Below, piece after piece: positions 56,287 to 64,000 of a stretch of 64,000 nucleotides of DNA (the first letter of the stretch is position 1; the number at the start of each line of letters is the position of its first letter). This stretch comes from DASXVX01 sp036504075. Its GTDB lineage: Bacteria; Bacillota; Sulfobacillia; Symbiobacteriales; Symbiobacteriaceae. The position numbers and the translations under genes are program-made. Below the pieces are notes generated by a model that saw nothing but the letters and a program-made list of their open reading frames with translations, was not told the DNA's origin and ran no database searches. The stretch covers positions 1-64,000 of the forward strand of contig DASXVX010000032.1 of assembly GCA_036504075.1 (NCBI GenBank), in the 5' to 3' direction.

Positions 56287-57692
56287 TGGCCCGCATCTGG
56301 GAGACGACTCTGAACACCTTGCTGGCCGTTCTGGTGCTCACAAGCCTGGCACTGTCCAGCATCATCTGGTTTCCGCCTGAGCAGTGGAAGACGGCACGGC
56401 TGGCCGAACCGCAGGTCAACTCAGGGCCGGTGGCTGGTGGGGGTACCATGCCGGACATCTTACGGCCGGAGCGAATTTACCTCCAGACCAAGGGCAACAA
56501 GGTCGCCCTGCTGTCGCCCGGCTCTCCGGAGTACAGCCAACTGTGGCGCAGTGTGCGGGATGTGCTTTCCGACATCCGCCCGGCAATGCTGTCGGCGCAA
56601 GTCACGGAGGGCGAGGCGGTCCCGGGCGAGGCTGTCCAAGGTGAGGCGGTCCAGGGCGACTCCATCACCCTCGTGCTGCCGCTTGCCCAGGAATTGCGAG
56701 ATTGGGCGGATTACTGGGGCTGGGGATCCCTGGGCGTCTTGAATCCTCGCTCCATGGTTGACCGGTTGACGCTGTTCCTGGGTCCGAAGCCGGCGCTGTC
56801 GCTGACGGGGCCAACCGGTCGGGAGTATCGGATCGGACCGCTCCCGGAGCGGGAGCAAAAACGATTGCAGGACATTGTCGCCAGGATGGACGTCGGACTT
56901 TTTGCGCGTTACCGCCCGCTAAAGCTACCGAAAGACTCGCCGACGCGAATTCAGACCGGGATCCTGGTACCGGAAGTTACGACGATGAAATCAGCCCGCA
57001 TTGAACTGCGCAAACCCGACCAGAACATGGAGGAGGCGCGGTACTTTCCGGACCTTTCGGTGGTGCGGAAGATCGATGAGCGGGACGCCCAGTCCTTCAC
57101 GGATGGCCAGCGGCTGCTCAAATTCTCCAAGTCCGGGGTGCTGGAGTTCTGGTCGGTCCCCCCGCCGGGCTTTCCCCCGGACCTTGCCCGGGCGAGGAAC
57201 GCCACCAAAGACTGGGTGGACACCCACGGGGGCTGGCCCCACGAGTTGGTGTTGACCCGGTTCCGCCAGCAGACCGGCAAGTCAACCATGGTCTTTGAAA
57301 TCCGGAGCAACGGACCGTTCCCGGTGGAGTCCGCCGATGGTGCAGCGCAGGTGGAGGTCGTGTCCGCCGATCGGAACGACCCGGTGGGCGACCGGGTGAC
57401 GCGGTTCCGGCGGTTCCCGGATATCACAGCGATCGTATTCATGGAGGCGGTCCCGGCGGTCCCGCTAATCTCGCCGGAGCAGGCGCTTCAGACCGCGGCG
57501 CAGGAATTGCCGGACGTCATGCAGGACCTGGTTCGGGAGCTTCACCTGGCGTACCTCGTAGAGTCCAGTGGTCGGGAACTGGAGCTGGGTTGGTCGCTGG
57601 AACCCGTCTGGGTGATTCAGATGGGCGATCTTCCAGTCTATGTCCCGGCTGACCCGCGTAGCGGCAAAAAGCCTAGAGTGGCACTACTCTAG
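56286..57692 (+). CDS. walH: WalK regulator WalH (YycH)
   Basis: This 468-aa membrane-anchored extracytoplasmic protein with an N-terminal helix (LNTLLAVLVLTSLALSSIIW) forms a complex with WalI that restrains WalK in Bacillus. Similarity to YycH includes EQWKTARLAEP-like positions and the C-terminal region IMEAVP and EPVWVIQMGDLPVYVP. A pentapeptide run GEAVPGEAVQGEAVQGD (DNA 56610-56654, 15-bp units) is inserted near residue 110. It overlaps walK by one base and precedes walI. Confidence 0.85.
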   Translation: MARIWETTLNTLLAVLVLTSLALSSIIWFPPEQWKTARLAEPQVNSGPVAGGGTMPDILRPERIYLQTKGNKVALLSPGSPEYSQLWRSVRDVLSDIRPAMLSAQVTEGEAVPGEAVQGEAVQGDSITLVLPLAQELRDWADYWGWGSLGVLNPRSMVDRLTLFLGPKPALSLTGPTGREYRIGPLPEREQKRLQDIVARMDVGLFARYRPLKLPKDSPTRIQTGILVPEVTTMKSARIELRKPDQNMEEARYFPDLSVVRKIDERDAQSFTDGQRLLKFSKSGVLEFWSVPPPGFPPDLARARNATKDWVDTHGGWPHELVLTRFRQQTGKSTMVFEIRSNGPFPVESADGAAQVEVVSADRNDPVGDRVTRFRRFPDITAIVFMEAVPAVPLISPEQALQTAAQELPDVMQDLVRELHLAYLVESSGRELELGWSLEPVWVIQMGDLPVYVPADPRSGKKPRVALL

Positions 57693-57787
57693 CGAGGGGA
57701 TTACTTCGGCTGCGGTATTATCTTAATCTTGAAGTGTGATCGGCGTATCCTTTTGGGCGTCGGGCACGTTATGGAGGTGGGCATAGA

Positions 57788-58657
57788 ATGGATTGGCCAA
57801 AGGCGCGAGCCATATTGCTGGCGGCGTTCACTGTGGTCAACCTGATTCTGGCATACTCCATTTGGGGTCCCAGCGGGGTTTTTCCTGGCGACGTCAGCGA
57901 GGCATCGCCGGCGCAGCAGTTGGATAAGCTCCGGGCGACCCTCCTGGATTTACAGGTGACGCTGCCGTCGACGGTGGCGGTGCCGAAAACGCCTGCCCCG
58001 ATGCCTTTTCTGAAAGTCGAGTACCGGCCCACCCCCGACTACGTAAGGCTGCCAGGCGAATTCTTTCAGGGGACGCCGGGTTTAAAGCCTGAAGTCGACA
58101 AGGAATCGAAGGAACTCATATATCGACCAGGGGCCACCGGTATGGCGGCTCGGGAGATTAAGCTGGATAACCATCGCCAGGTGCAAGAGGCGGTGGAGGA
58201 GTTCATGCGCAATGCGGTCCTCATGCCGCAGGGCGCCACGCTGTCTGGGATCACGGTTTTGCCGGGGACCGACCGTGTGGTTGTGGAGTACCTTCCGACG
58301 TTTGGCGGGTTCTCGGTATTCTCAGGGTACGTGCGCGTGGAGGTTTCGGCCCGCGGGATTGAAACGGTGAGGCAGTTCTGGGTGGAGCCGCGGGGTTACA
58401 CGGAAGCGCCGCCCAAGGCGGTGCGGCCGGCGGGCGAGGCGCTCCTCCGGTTGGCCGGGCGGTTGCAGGCTGCCAAGCGAGGCCATCAGACCATCCGGGA
58501 AATTCGATTGGGGTACTACGCCCGGCCTCTGGTCCTCACTCAGGCCGATGTGGTAAACGGGTGGGACACGGTTCCAGTCTGGCGGATCAGTCTGGATACC
58601 GCTGAAGTGTATTACATTAACGCATTCAACGGTGAGTGGGAATCTGAGGCAAACTGA
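57788..58657 (+). CDS. walI: WalK regulator WalI (YycI)
   Basis: A 289-aa protein with an N-terminal transmembrane helix (ILLAAFTVVNLILAYSIWGP) and an extracytoplasmic YycI domain. The C-terminal portion EIRLGYYARPLVLTQADVVN followed by GWDTVPVWRISLDTAEVYYI matches the YycI pattern. It partners WalH to modulate WalK. ATG 57788 with GGAGG upstream. The usual walJ and htrA genes that follow in Bacillus are absent; murA comes next. Confidence 0.88.
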   Translation: MDWPKARAILLAAFTVVNLILAYSIWGPSGVFPGDVSEASPAQQLDKLRATLLDLQVTLPSTVAVPKTPAPMPFLKVEYRPTPDYVRLPGEFFQGTPGLKPEVDKESKELIYRPGATGMAAREIKLDNHRQVQEAVEEFMRNAVLMPQGATLSGITVLPGTDRVVVEYLPTFGGFSVFSGYVRVEVSARGIETVRQFWVEPRGYTEAPPKAVRPAGEALLRLAGRLQAAKRGHQTIREIRLGYYARPLVLTQADVVNGWDTVPVWRISLDTAEVYYINAFNGEWESEAN

Positions 58658-58769
58658 ATTCTTGGTTTGCAGGGAAACATTGCCAGATTAGCGAACTACA
58701 TCGGGAGCGTTCATTGCCGTTTGCATTCGCTGCCAGCTCAAACGTGCATGTTGCGAGGAGGAAACTCGG

Positions 58770-60047
58770 TTGGCCAAGCTCACCATCTGGGGGGGCAGGC
58801 GGCTCCAGGGCTCCATAAAAATCGGCGGGCGTAAAAATTCCACGCTGGCACTGATTGCGGCAACCCTGCTGGCCGATGGCTCCAGTCGCCTGGAGCATGT
58901 CCCGCAGATTCACGATGTGGCGACCTATCGCGAGATTCTGACCGGCCTGGGCGCACGGGTCGACTGGGACCCCGTTCAGGGCCGGATGACGGTCCACTCC
59001 GGCGGCGTGGCGCCCACGGAGGTGCCGTACCACCTGGCGAGCGCTATGCGGGCGTCGTATTACCTCCTGGGCGTCATGCTGGCCCGCTACGGCCGGGCCG
59101 ACGTGCCGTTGCCGGGCGGCGACAAAATTGGCCAGCGGCCGGTGGATCAGCACTTCAAGGGGCTTTCGGCGCTTGGTGCCGAGGTCTGGATGGACCGGGG
59201 CATCATGCGGGCCCGAGCCGCCCGGCTGCGGGGCGCTACGGTCTACCTGGACGTGGTCAGCGTGGGAGCGACCATCCAGGTGATGATGGCGGCTTCGCTG
59301 GCCGAGGGCACGACGGTGATTCACAACTGTGCTCGGGAACCCCATGTCGTGGACGTCGCAAACTTCATCAACGCGGCGGGCGGGCATATTATGGGTGCCG
59401 GCACGGACACCATACGCATCACCGGGGTCAAGCGGCTGGTCGGCCCAACTCACCGGATTATCCCGGACGACATTGAGGCTGGCACCTGGATGATTGCCGC
59501 CCATTTAACTCAAGGTGACATCACCCTGGAGAACGTGATTCCCACCCACGTGACCCCGATTATCGCCAAACTCCGGGAGGCCGGCGCCGAAATCCTGGAG
59601 ACCGACGAAAGCCTCAGAGTGGTTGGGCGGGAGCGGCCGCAGGCCATCAACCTGAAGACCCACCCGTACCCGGGCTTCCCAACGGACGCCCAAAGTCAGA
59701 TGACGGCCATGTTATGCACGGCCGGCGGCACCAGCTACGTCACGGAAACCCTGTACGACGACCGGTTCCGCTTTGTCTCCGAACTTGTGCGCATGGGCGC
59801 CCGAGTCCGGGTCGAAGGGCACACCGCCATTATTGAAGGGGTCCCCAGTCTTTTTGGCGCACCGGTGGAAGCGACGGATATTCGGGCCGGTGCTGCACTT
59901 ATTCTTGCCGGACTCGCAGCCGATGGCGAAACCACGGTCTATGGGCTTGAACACGTGGAGCGGGGCTACGAAAAACTGGAGCAAAAGCTTCGGGGTCTGG
60001 GCGCCGCGATTGATATCGCCGACCGGAAGGAATCGGCCGTAGGCTAA
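58770..60047 (+). CDS. murA: UDP-N-acetylglucosamine 1-carboxyvinyltransferase with Asp at the catalytic-Cys position
   Basis: MurA transfers enolpyruvate from PEP to UDP-GlcNAc, the first committed step of peptidoglycan synthesis. The 425-aa enzyme has Lys22-Asn23 in GGRKNSTLALIAATLLADGS, the catalytic loop PLPGGDKIGQRPVDQHF, and the C-terminal region ATDIRAGAALILAGLAADGE. Where E. coli has Cys115 (GGCTIGARPVD) this protein has Asp118. Asp at this position is found in naturally fosfomycin-resistant MurA enzymes such as that of mycobacteria, and is compatible with catalysis. TTG 58770 behind GAGGAGG. Confidence 0.95.
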   Translation: MAKLTIWGGRRLQGSIKIGGRKNSTLALIAATLLADGSSRLEHVPQIHDVATYREILTGLGARVDWDPVQGRMTVHSGGVAPTEVPYHLASAMRASYYLLGVMLARYGRADVPLPGGDKIGQRPVDQHFKGLSALGAEVWMDRGIMRARAARLRGATVYLDVVSVGATIQVMMAASLAEGTTVIHNCAREPHVVDVANFINAAGGHIMGAGTDTIRITGVKRLVGPTHRIIPDDIEAGTWMIAAHLTQGDITLENVIPTHVTPIIAKLREAGAEILETDESLRVVGRERPQAINLKTHPYPGFPTDAQSQMTAMLCTAGGTSYVTETLYDDRFRFVSELVRMGARVRVEGHTAIIEGVPSLFGAPVEATDIRAGAALILAGLAADGETTVYGLEHVERGYEKLEQKLRGLGAAIDIADRKESAVG

Positions 60048-60057
60048 GACGAACAAC

Positions 60058-60086
60058 AAGGCGGTGCCATTACGGCACCGCCTTTT
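60058..60086 (+). terminator. Intrinsic terminator after murA
   Basis: GGCGGTGCC/GGCACCGCC with a 5-nt loop is followed by TTTT, immediately after the murA stop. Confidence 0.92.
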
Positions 60087-60178
60087 CGGATTTTTGACAT
60101 GTATTTCGGAGAAATTACATGACACACGGAAAATACCGTGATTTATTTCGGCGAATATTATTTAGGAGGTTTTAATTC

Positions 60179-60658
60179 ATGAAAATAAAAATAATATTGG
60201 TGGGAAAAATAAAAGAAAAATACCTGACCGAAGGGGTGCAGGAATACCTCAAGCGGCTGACGCCATATGCCAGGGCGGAAGTGGTTTCCCTGGCGGACGA
60301 GCCGATTCCGGACGGCGCCTGGCCCGCGCAGGAGGAGCAGGTTAAGGCCCGGGAAGGGGAGCGAATTCTGAAGCAGTTGGAGCCAGGGCAGTATGTTGTG
60401 GCGCTGGACCTGCGGGGCCAGACGGTGTCGTCGGAAGAACTGGCAGCGTTCTTCAGCGAGCGGGCCTTGCGCGGCCAGCCCAGTCTGGCGTTCGTAATTG
60501 GCGGCTCACTTGGCCTCGCGCCCGACGTGTTGGCCCGGGCGGACTTTAAGCTTTCGCTGGGGCGAATGACCTTTCTGCACCAGATGGTCCCGTTGATCTT
60601 GCTTGAGCAGATTTATCGGGGATTTAAAATAAATCGGGGAGAGCCGTATCATAAATGA
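60179..60658 (+). CDS. rlmH: 23S rRNA (pseudouridine1915-N3)-methyltransferase RlmH
   Basis: This SPOUT-class methyltransferase modifies pseudouridine 1915 in helix 69. The 159-aa protein has KIKIILVGKIKEKYLTEGVQ at the N-terminus, VVALDLRGQTVSSEELAAFF, and the knot region AFVIGGSLGLAPDVLARADF with SLGRMTFLHQM and LLEQIYRGFKINRGEPYHK. The first 15 codons and last 10 are strikingly AT-rich against the body of the gene. ATG 60179 behind TTTAGGAGG. Confidence 0.97.
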   Translation: MKIKIILVGKIKEKYLTEGVQEYLKRLTPYARAEVVSLADEPIPDGAWPAQEEQVKAREGERILKQLEPGQYVVALDLRGQTVSSEELAAFFSERALRGQPSLAFVIGGSLGLAPDVLARADFKLSLGRMTFLHQMVPLILLEQIYRGFKINRGEPYHK

Positions 60659-60696
60659 CGCTCCCTGGCGGCCACAACCACAGTCCACGGGCGCGA

Positions 60697-60748
60697 AAGA
60701 GCCACTGAGCGTGAGCACTGACTACCAGTGCATACCTCAGTGGCTCTT
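60697..60748. terminator. Convergent hairpin between rlmH and the P47-like genes
   Basis: AAGAGCCACTGAG/CTCAGTGGCTCTT (13-bp perfect arms) encloses a second stem GCACTG/CAGTGC. It lies between convergent genes. On the minus strand it is followed by TTTCGC, and on the plus strand by CTGCGC, so it mainly suits the minus-strand operon. Confidence 0.75.
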
Positions 60749-60784
60749 CTGCGCTTACAGGTACGGGAGCGGCCCTTTGCGTAC

Positions 60785-62248
60785 CTACCCGAAGTTCGGC
60801 GTGCCACCCAACTGCAGCGGCCCGTTCAGCCCGGCATAGTTGAGATTGAACACCCCACTGCCGGTCCACCGGATCGGATCCGTGGTGTTGAATGTCAGCA
60901 GGTCCAGGTTCGGCGACGTATCCGTGTTCACGTCGGCGATAATGTCGGGCGACGTAGCCGCCAGCCCTGTCAGAAGTCCGATCACGACTCCGCCCACGGC
61001 CAGCGCCGCCCCGTCTGTCACAACGGCAAGCACGGCTGTCGCCAGCACCCCGACGACGATCAGCATCCACTTCTCGATCTCGGTGCCTTCGCTGGCGTGC
61101 GTCCCCTGGTCCGTCACGGGCGTCTTGGCCTCCTTGTAGACCAGGGTCTGCCCCAGGTTGCTGGTGCCCAGTTCCATCGTATACCAATGCGTGGTGTGGC
61201 AGTAGGCCGTCACGCCCATGCCCACATCGGTCTCGGTATACGTCTCGAAGATGACCAGGGTCTCCTCGACGGCGATCTTCAGTTCCTTCATGTACGGCGT
61301 GTAATGGCTGCCGTCATGCTCCACCGGGTCCAGTTGTATGCTGCGCCCGCTCTTGAGCTGCAGAACGTGCTGGTACTTCCCCGTCGAGGTGTCGCCGCCC
61401 ACCACCACCTCGTAGTCATCGCGGGTCGAATGCGTCCACTTCATGGGCAGGGTCGGCAGCATCAGGTCATTCAGCAGCCGCTCTTCGGCAATCAGGTACC
61501 CGGCGATACTCCCGCCGGGGATGGCACTGGGATCCACCGCCTGCACTTGCTGGACCGTGCCCGTCCGCCCACCGGTCATGCAGAGCACGCCCAGAATGCT
61601 CTCCGCCGCCGTGGGACCGTCGGAGTAGGCGTAGTCGATGTACGTGGGCTTCGTCCAGGCCCAGGCCGCATCCTTGTCGATGTAGTCGTTCAGGTCGACC
61701 ACGGCAAAGACGTGGGCAAAATCCACCAGGTTCTCGTTAAGCCAGGCCACGATCAGGGCCGGAATCACGGCCTCTACCACATCCAGCCCGAAGGCGTCCA
61801 CCGCATCGCCCGTGGGCGCCTGCGTGAAGAGCGCCGTCTTCAGGCTGACCACCGGGTCGGTGGGGCTGGACGAAGTGGCTTTCACCTTCAGGGCCATCGG
61901 CCGAGTGGAGGTAGCCCCGGAAGCCCCGGCTGCAGCATCCGTATGGGGGATAAACTGCAGCCGCACTTCCACGATCAGCTCGCCCTGGCTCCAGGTGAAG
62001 GCGCCCAGGGTGCAGGAGCCGGTCACGTCCTTCACGGGCAGCGACATCCAGATCAGGGCGCCATCGCCGCCCCGCACCACTTGCCAGTCGCCGAAACTGC
62101 CTTTGACCGAGTCGCCTTTCGCGTTCACATAGGCGAACCCGCCCGGCGACGACTTGTGTGCCACGATGGCGCTGTTGACCTGGGGAATGGGGATCGCAAA
62201 GACCGTATCCCAGTTCAGGGTATCGGTGAGGGTCCCGCCGGCCGCCAT
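60785..62248 (-). CDS. P47-like (TULIP-superfamily) protein A
   Basis: This 487-aa protein matches the overall pattern of the Clostridium P-47 family. The N-terminus has LNWDTVFAIPIPQVNSAIVA with a GDWQVVRGGDG element. Further in come NLVDFAHVFAVVDLND, WTKPTYIDYAYS, ILGVLCMTGGR and a C-terminal LNYAGLNGPLQLGGTPNFG. P47 and its OrfX relatives have a tubular lipid-binding (TULIP) fold. A hydrophobic Gly/Ala-rich segment (about 390-440, WMLIVVGVLATAVLAVVTDG) may be a membrane hairpin. It begins one base after the stop of the upstream paralogue, so the two are an operon. No signal peptide is seen. Confidence 0.75.
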   Translation of the reverse strand: MAAGGTLTDTLNWDTVFAIPIPQVNSAIVAHKSSPGGFAYVNAKGDSVKGSFGDWQVVRGGDGALIWMSLPVKDVTGSCTLGAFTWSQGELIVEVRLQFIPHTDAAAGASGATSTRPMALKVKATSSSPTDPVVSLKTALFTQAPTGDAVDAFGLDVVEAVIPALIVAWLNENLVDFAHVFAVVDLNDYIDKDAAWAWTKPTYIDYAYSDGPTAAESILGVLCMTGGRTGTVQQVQAVDPSAIPGGSIAGYLIAEERLLNDLMLPTLPMKWTHSTRDDYEVVVGGDTSTGKYQHVLQLKSGRSIQLDPVEHDGSHYTPYMKELKIAVEETLVIFETYTETDVGMGVTAYCHTTHWYTMELGTSNLGQTLVYKEAKTPVTDQGTHASEGTEIEKWMLIVVGVLATAVLAVVTDGAALAVGGVVIGLLTGLAATSPDIIADVNTDTSPNLDLLTFNTTDPIRWTGSGVFNLNYAGLNGPLQLGGTPNFG

Positions 62249-62249
62249 C

Positions 62250-64000
62250 CTACTTCTCCACCAGGTCGCCGCCCAGAATCAGGGCGCCGCTCAGGGCCGC
62301 CGACGTCAGCGTGAACCCGCTGGCGTTCGGCCACTGCACCGCGCCCACGCAGGTGGCCGCGAACTGGTCCAGCGACGGCACGTCGGAGAAGTTCTCCTCT
62401 GAGATCGCGTCGAGAATGTTCGGGATCTCGCCGATGGCGGCCCCAACGGCCCCGCCGATCATGCCGCCCAGCAGCTTCCACTTGGCGGCCCACAGGTTCT
62501 TGCCGAAGCTCTGCACCTTGTTGATGAACTTGCTGGCGATGGTCTCAGAAGACTCGCCGGCCTCTTCCATCTCCGACGCTTCGCTGATGTCGTCGGAGGC
62601 GTCGCTCAGGCCGTCTTCGCTGGCCTGCGAGAGCGACTCGCTCGACTCATCCATGACATCGAGCAACGTGTCGGACAGATCCATCGAGACCATTTCGGAA
62701 CCCGAGTCGACGGCGGCTTGTTCGCCGGCCTCGGCGGCCTCGGTCGCACCGGTGGCCGCGGCATCGGCCGCCCCGCCGATCAGCCCGCCCACCACGGCGC
62801 CCAGAATGGCCATGCCGATCTCAAAGCCGAGGTTCTCCCACTTCTTCCAGTTGGCCATCGAGGTGCTCACGATCAGGCTGGGCTTGCCATCCTGCTTGGC
62901 AGTCAGCACGTTGACGTAAGGCTTGCCCTTTTTGTCGGTGCCGGTGGCCAGCGAGAGCGAGTAGTACTCGGTGTAGTTCACGTGCGCCGTGATGCCCGAT
63001 TTGATCTCCCAGTACAGGTCGGTGAACTCGACCCGAATCAGGTTGCCCACCAGGCCCACCCGGAACTTGCCGGTGTCCACATAGGCCGGCACCGGGTTGT
63101 TGTCGTTGTCGGTGAAGGTGCCCCACTGGATGCTATCCTTGTTCTCATAGAACAGGCCGTCGCTGGTCAGGACAAAGTCGTTGGCCGAGCTGCCCAGACG
63201 CATGGAGAGCAGGCCGGGCATAATCCACTTCTGCACGAAGAGCGTCGGCGTGATCGCAAAGGCCGAATGGCCGTTGGCCACGGTGAGGAGGCGGGGGTCG
63301 ATGGAATGGGTGGCTAGCTTGATGGGCCGGCCTTCCGTCATGGCCAGCACGCCGAAGACGCTGGTGTCCATGCTGTTGGTGGAGCTGACGGCGTAAGAGA
63401 GGTCCGTGGGCTTCAGCCACTGGAAATCGCCCACGTCCGCCTTATCGTTGATGACCATGATCGAGAACACGTGGTTGAACGCATCCAGGTTCTGGGCGAA
63501 GTAGGCCTTGAACAGCGACTCGCAGATCGCCTTGGCGATGTCGGGATCGCCGGCCTGCGTGAAGTTGAACGAAGAGGCCATGATCGTCGCCACCGGATCT
63601 GTCGGGTCCTTGGACTGGGTGCGCGCCTTGAGATTCTGCTGCGTCCCCGTACCGGGCTTGGCCGTGGGATCCTGATAGGTCGCGGTCTTCTGCTCCAGGT
63701 AGTTGAGCTTGATCTCCACTTCCACCCAGGCATTGGCCAGGTCGAAGCTGAGGCCCGGCTCCGTGGTGGTGGTGTAGGTGCCGGACGTGATGGGGCAGAT
63801 CATCGTCAGGTTCTGCCCGTCGCCGTTGGTGGTGAACTGCCAGTCGCTCCATTTGCCCGTGACGCCCGCCACCGTCTGCCCGCCCCGCTGATCGAGGTGG
63901 GAGAAATCGGGCGGCGTCGACTTCAGGGCCTTGATCGCCTCGTTCGCCTTGGTATACGAGATCGCGTACGAGGTATCCCATCCAAACAGATCAATGTTGG
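62250..64000 (-). CDS. P47-like (TULIP-superfamily) protein B, 5' end outside the window
   Basis: Read on the minus strand the frame is open to the window edge, with 582 visible residues starting NIDLFGWDTSYAISYTKANE. This is the family N-terminus (WDT..AI......N..I), so only a few residues are likely missing. GTG at 63872 is internal, not the start. The paralogy with protein A is clear: DWQFTTNGDGQNLTM, DPTDPVATI, NLDAFNHVFSIMVIND, WLKPTDLSYAVSS, VFGVLAMTEGRP, and the C-terminal ASGFTLTSAALSGALILGG. A central Gly/Ala helix (GMAILGAVVGGLIGGAADAA) is followed by an acidic Ser/Glu/Asp-rich stretch (about 400-470) that protein A lacks. Confidence 0.75.
   Translation of the reverse strand, partial: NIDLFGWDTSYAISYTKANEAIKALKSTPPDFSHLDQRGGQTVAGVTGKWSDWQFTTNGDGQNLTMICPITSGTYTTTTEPGLSFDLANAWVEVEIKLNYLEQKTATYQDPTAKPGTGTQQNLKARTQSKDPTDPVATIMASSFNFTQAGDPDIAKAICESLFKAYFAQNLDAFNHVFSIMVINDKADVGDFQWLKPTDLSYAVSSTNSMDTSVFGVLAMTEGRPIKLATHSIDPRLLTVANGHSAFAITPTLFVQKWIMPGLLSMRLGSSANDFVLTSDGLFYENKDSIQWGTFTDNDNNPVPAYVDTGKFRVGLVGNLIRVEFTDLYWEIKSGITAHVNYTEYYSLSLATGTDKKGKPYVNVLTAKQDGKPSLIVSTSMANWKKWENLGFEIGMAILGAVVGGLIGGAADAAATGATEAAEAGEQAAVDSGSEMVSMDLSDTLLDVMDESSESLSQASEDGLSDASDDISEASEMEEAGESSETIASKFINKVQSFGKNLWAAKWKLLGGMIGGAVGAAIGEIPNILDAISEENFSDVPSLDQFAATCVGAVQWPNASGFTLTSAALSGALILGGDLVEK

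Overview
The window is a chromosomal origin region from a high-GC, endospore-forming Firmicute. Gene order around dnaA (rpmH-rnpA-yidD-yidC-jag-mnmE-mnmG-rsmG-parA-parB on one side; dnaN-S4-recF-remB-gyrB-gyrA on the other) is the classic Firmicutes origin arrangement. T-box leaders, bofA, a LonC-type protease, yyaC, remB and walRKHI also point to a Gram-positive sporulating lineage. High GC, many GTG/TTG starts and this gene set fit a Symbiobacterium/Thermaerobacter-like clade; that placement is inference, and only about 100 nt of 16S rRNA are present.

Layout. 1-0.5 kb: 5' end of a 16S rRNA gene (minus strand) with leader and promoter. 0.5-6.2 kb (minus): gltX behind a Glu T-box, bofA, yaaL, recR, ebfC, dnaX, tadA, tRNA-Ser. 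6.4-12.7 kb: a serine operon (class V aminotransferase, serA, mtnA, serS; minus strand) behind a Ser T-box whose antiterminator/terminator module is duplicated, then a 51-aa zinc-ribbon protein. 12.9-15 kb: an orphan prepilin-like gene and pdxS-pdxT. 15.2-24.1 kb (minus): gyrA, gyrB, remB, recF, S4 protein, dnaN, dnaA. DnaA boxes lie on both sides of dnaA, giving a bipartite oriC. 24.5-32.8 kb (plus): rpmH to parB, followed by about 1 kb without genes that carries three parS-like palindromes. 33.7-39.3 kb: DUF4446, M23 peptidase, bactofilin, lipid kinase, yyaC, TPR, CvpA and DUF951 genes. 39.4-47 kb: rpsF-ssb-rpsR, a DUF2232 membrane protein, rplI, lonC, dnaB, purA. 47-49 kb: tRNA-Gly, tRNA-Thr, glpK and a pair of 39-bp tandem repeats. 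49-58.7 kb: two divergent LysM/M23 peptidases, a YpiB-like protein, a membrane gluzincin, walR-walK-walH-walI. 58.8-60.7 kb: murA with Asp at the catalytic-Cys position, and rlmH. 60.8-64 kb (minus): two tandem paralogues that look like P47/TULIP-family proteins; the upstream one runs off the right edge.

How the genes work together. The core is chromosome replication, segregation and supercoiling (dnaA, dnaN, dnaX, dnaB, ssb, gyrAB, recF, recR, parABS), translation and tRNA modification (rpmH, rpsF, rpsR, rplI, mnmEG, rsmG, rlmH, tadA, gltX, serS) and cell-envelope control (walRKHI, M23 peptidases, bactofilin, murA). The least ordinary parts are the P47-like pair at the right edge, the Ser T-box with a duplicated decision module, a probable ATT start for tadA, the Cys-to-Asp MurA, and an isolated consensus DnaA box between dnaB and purA.
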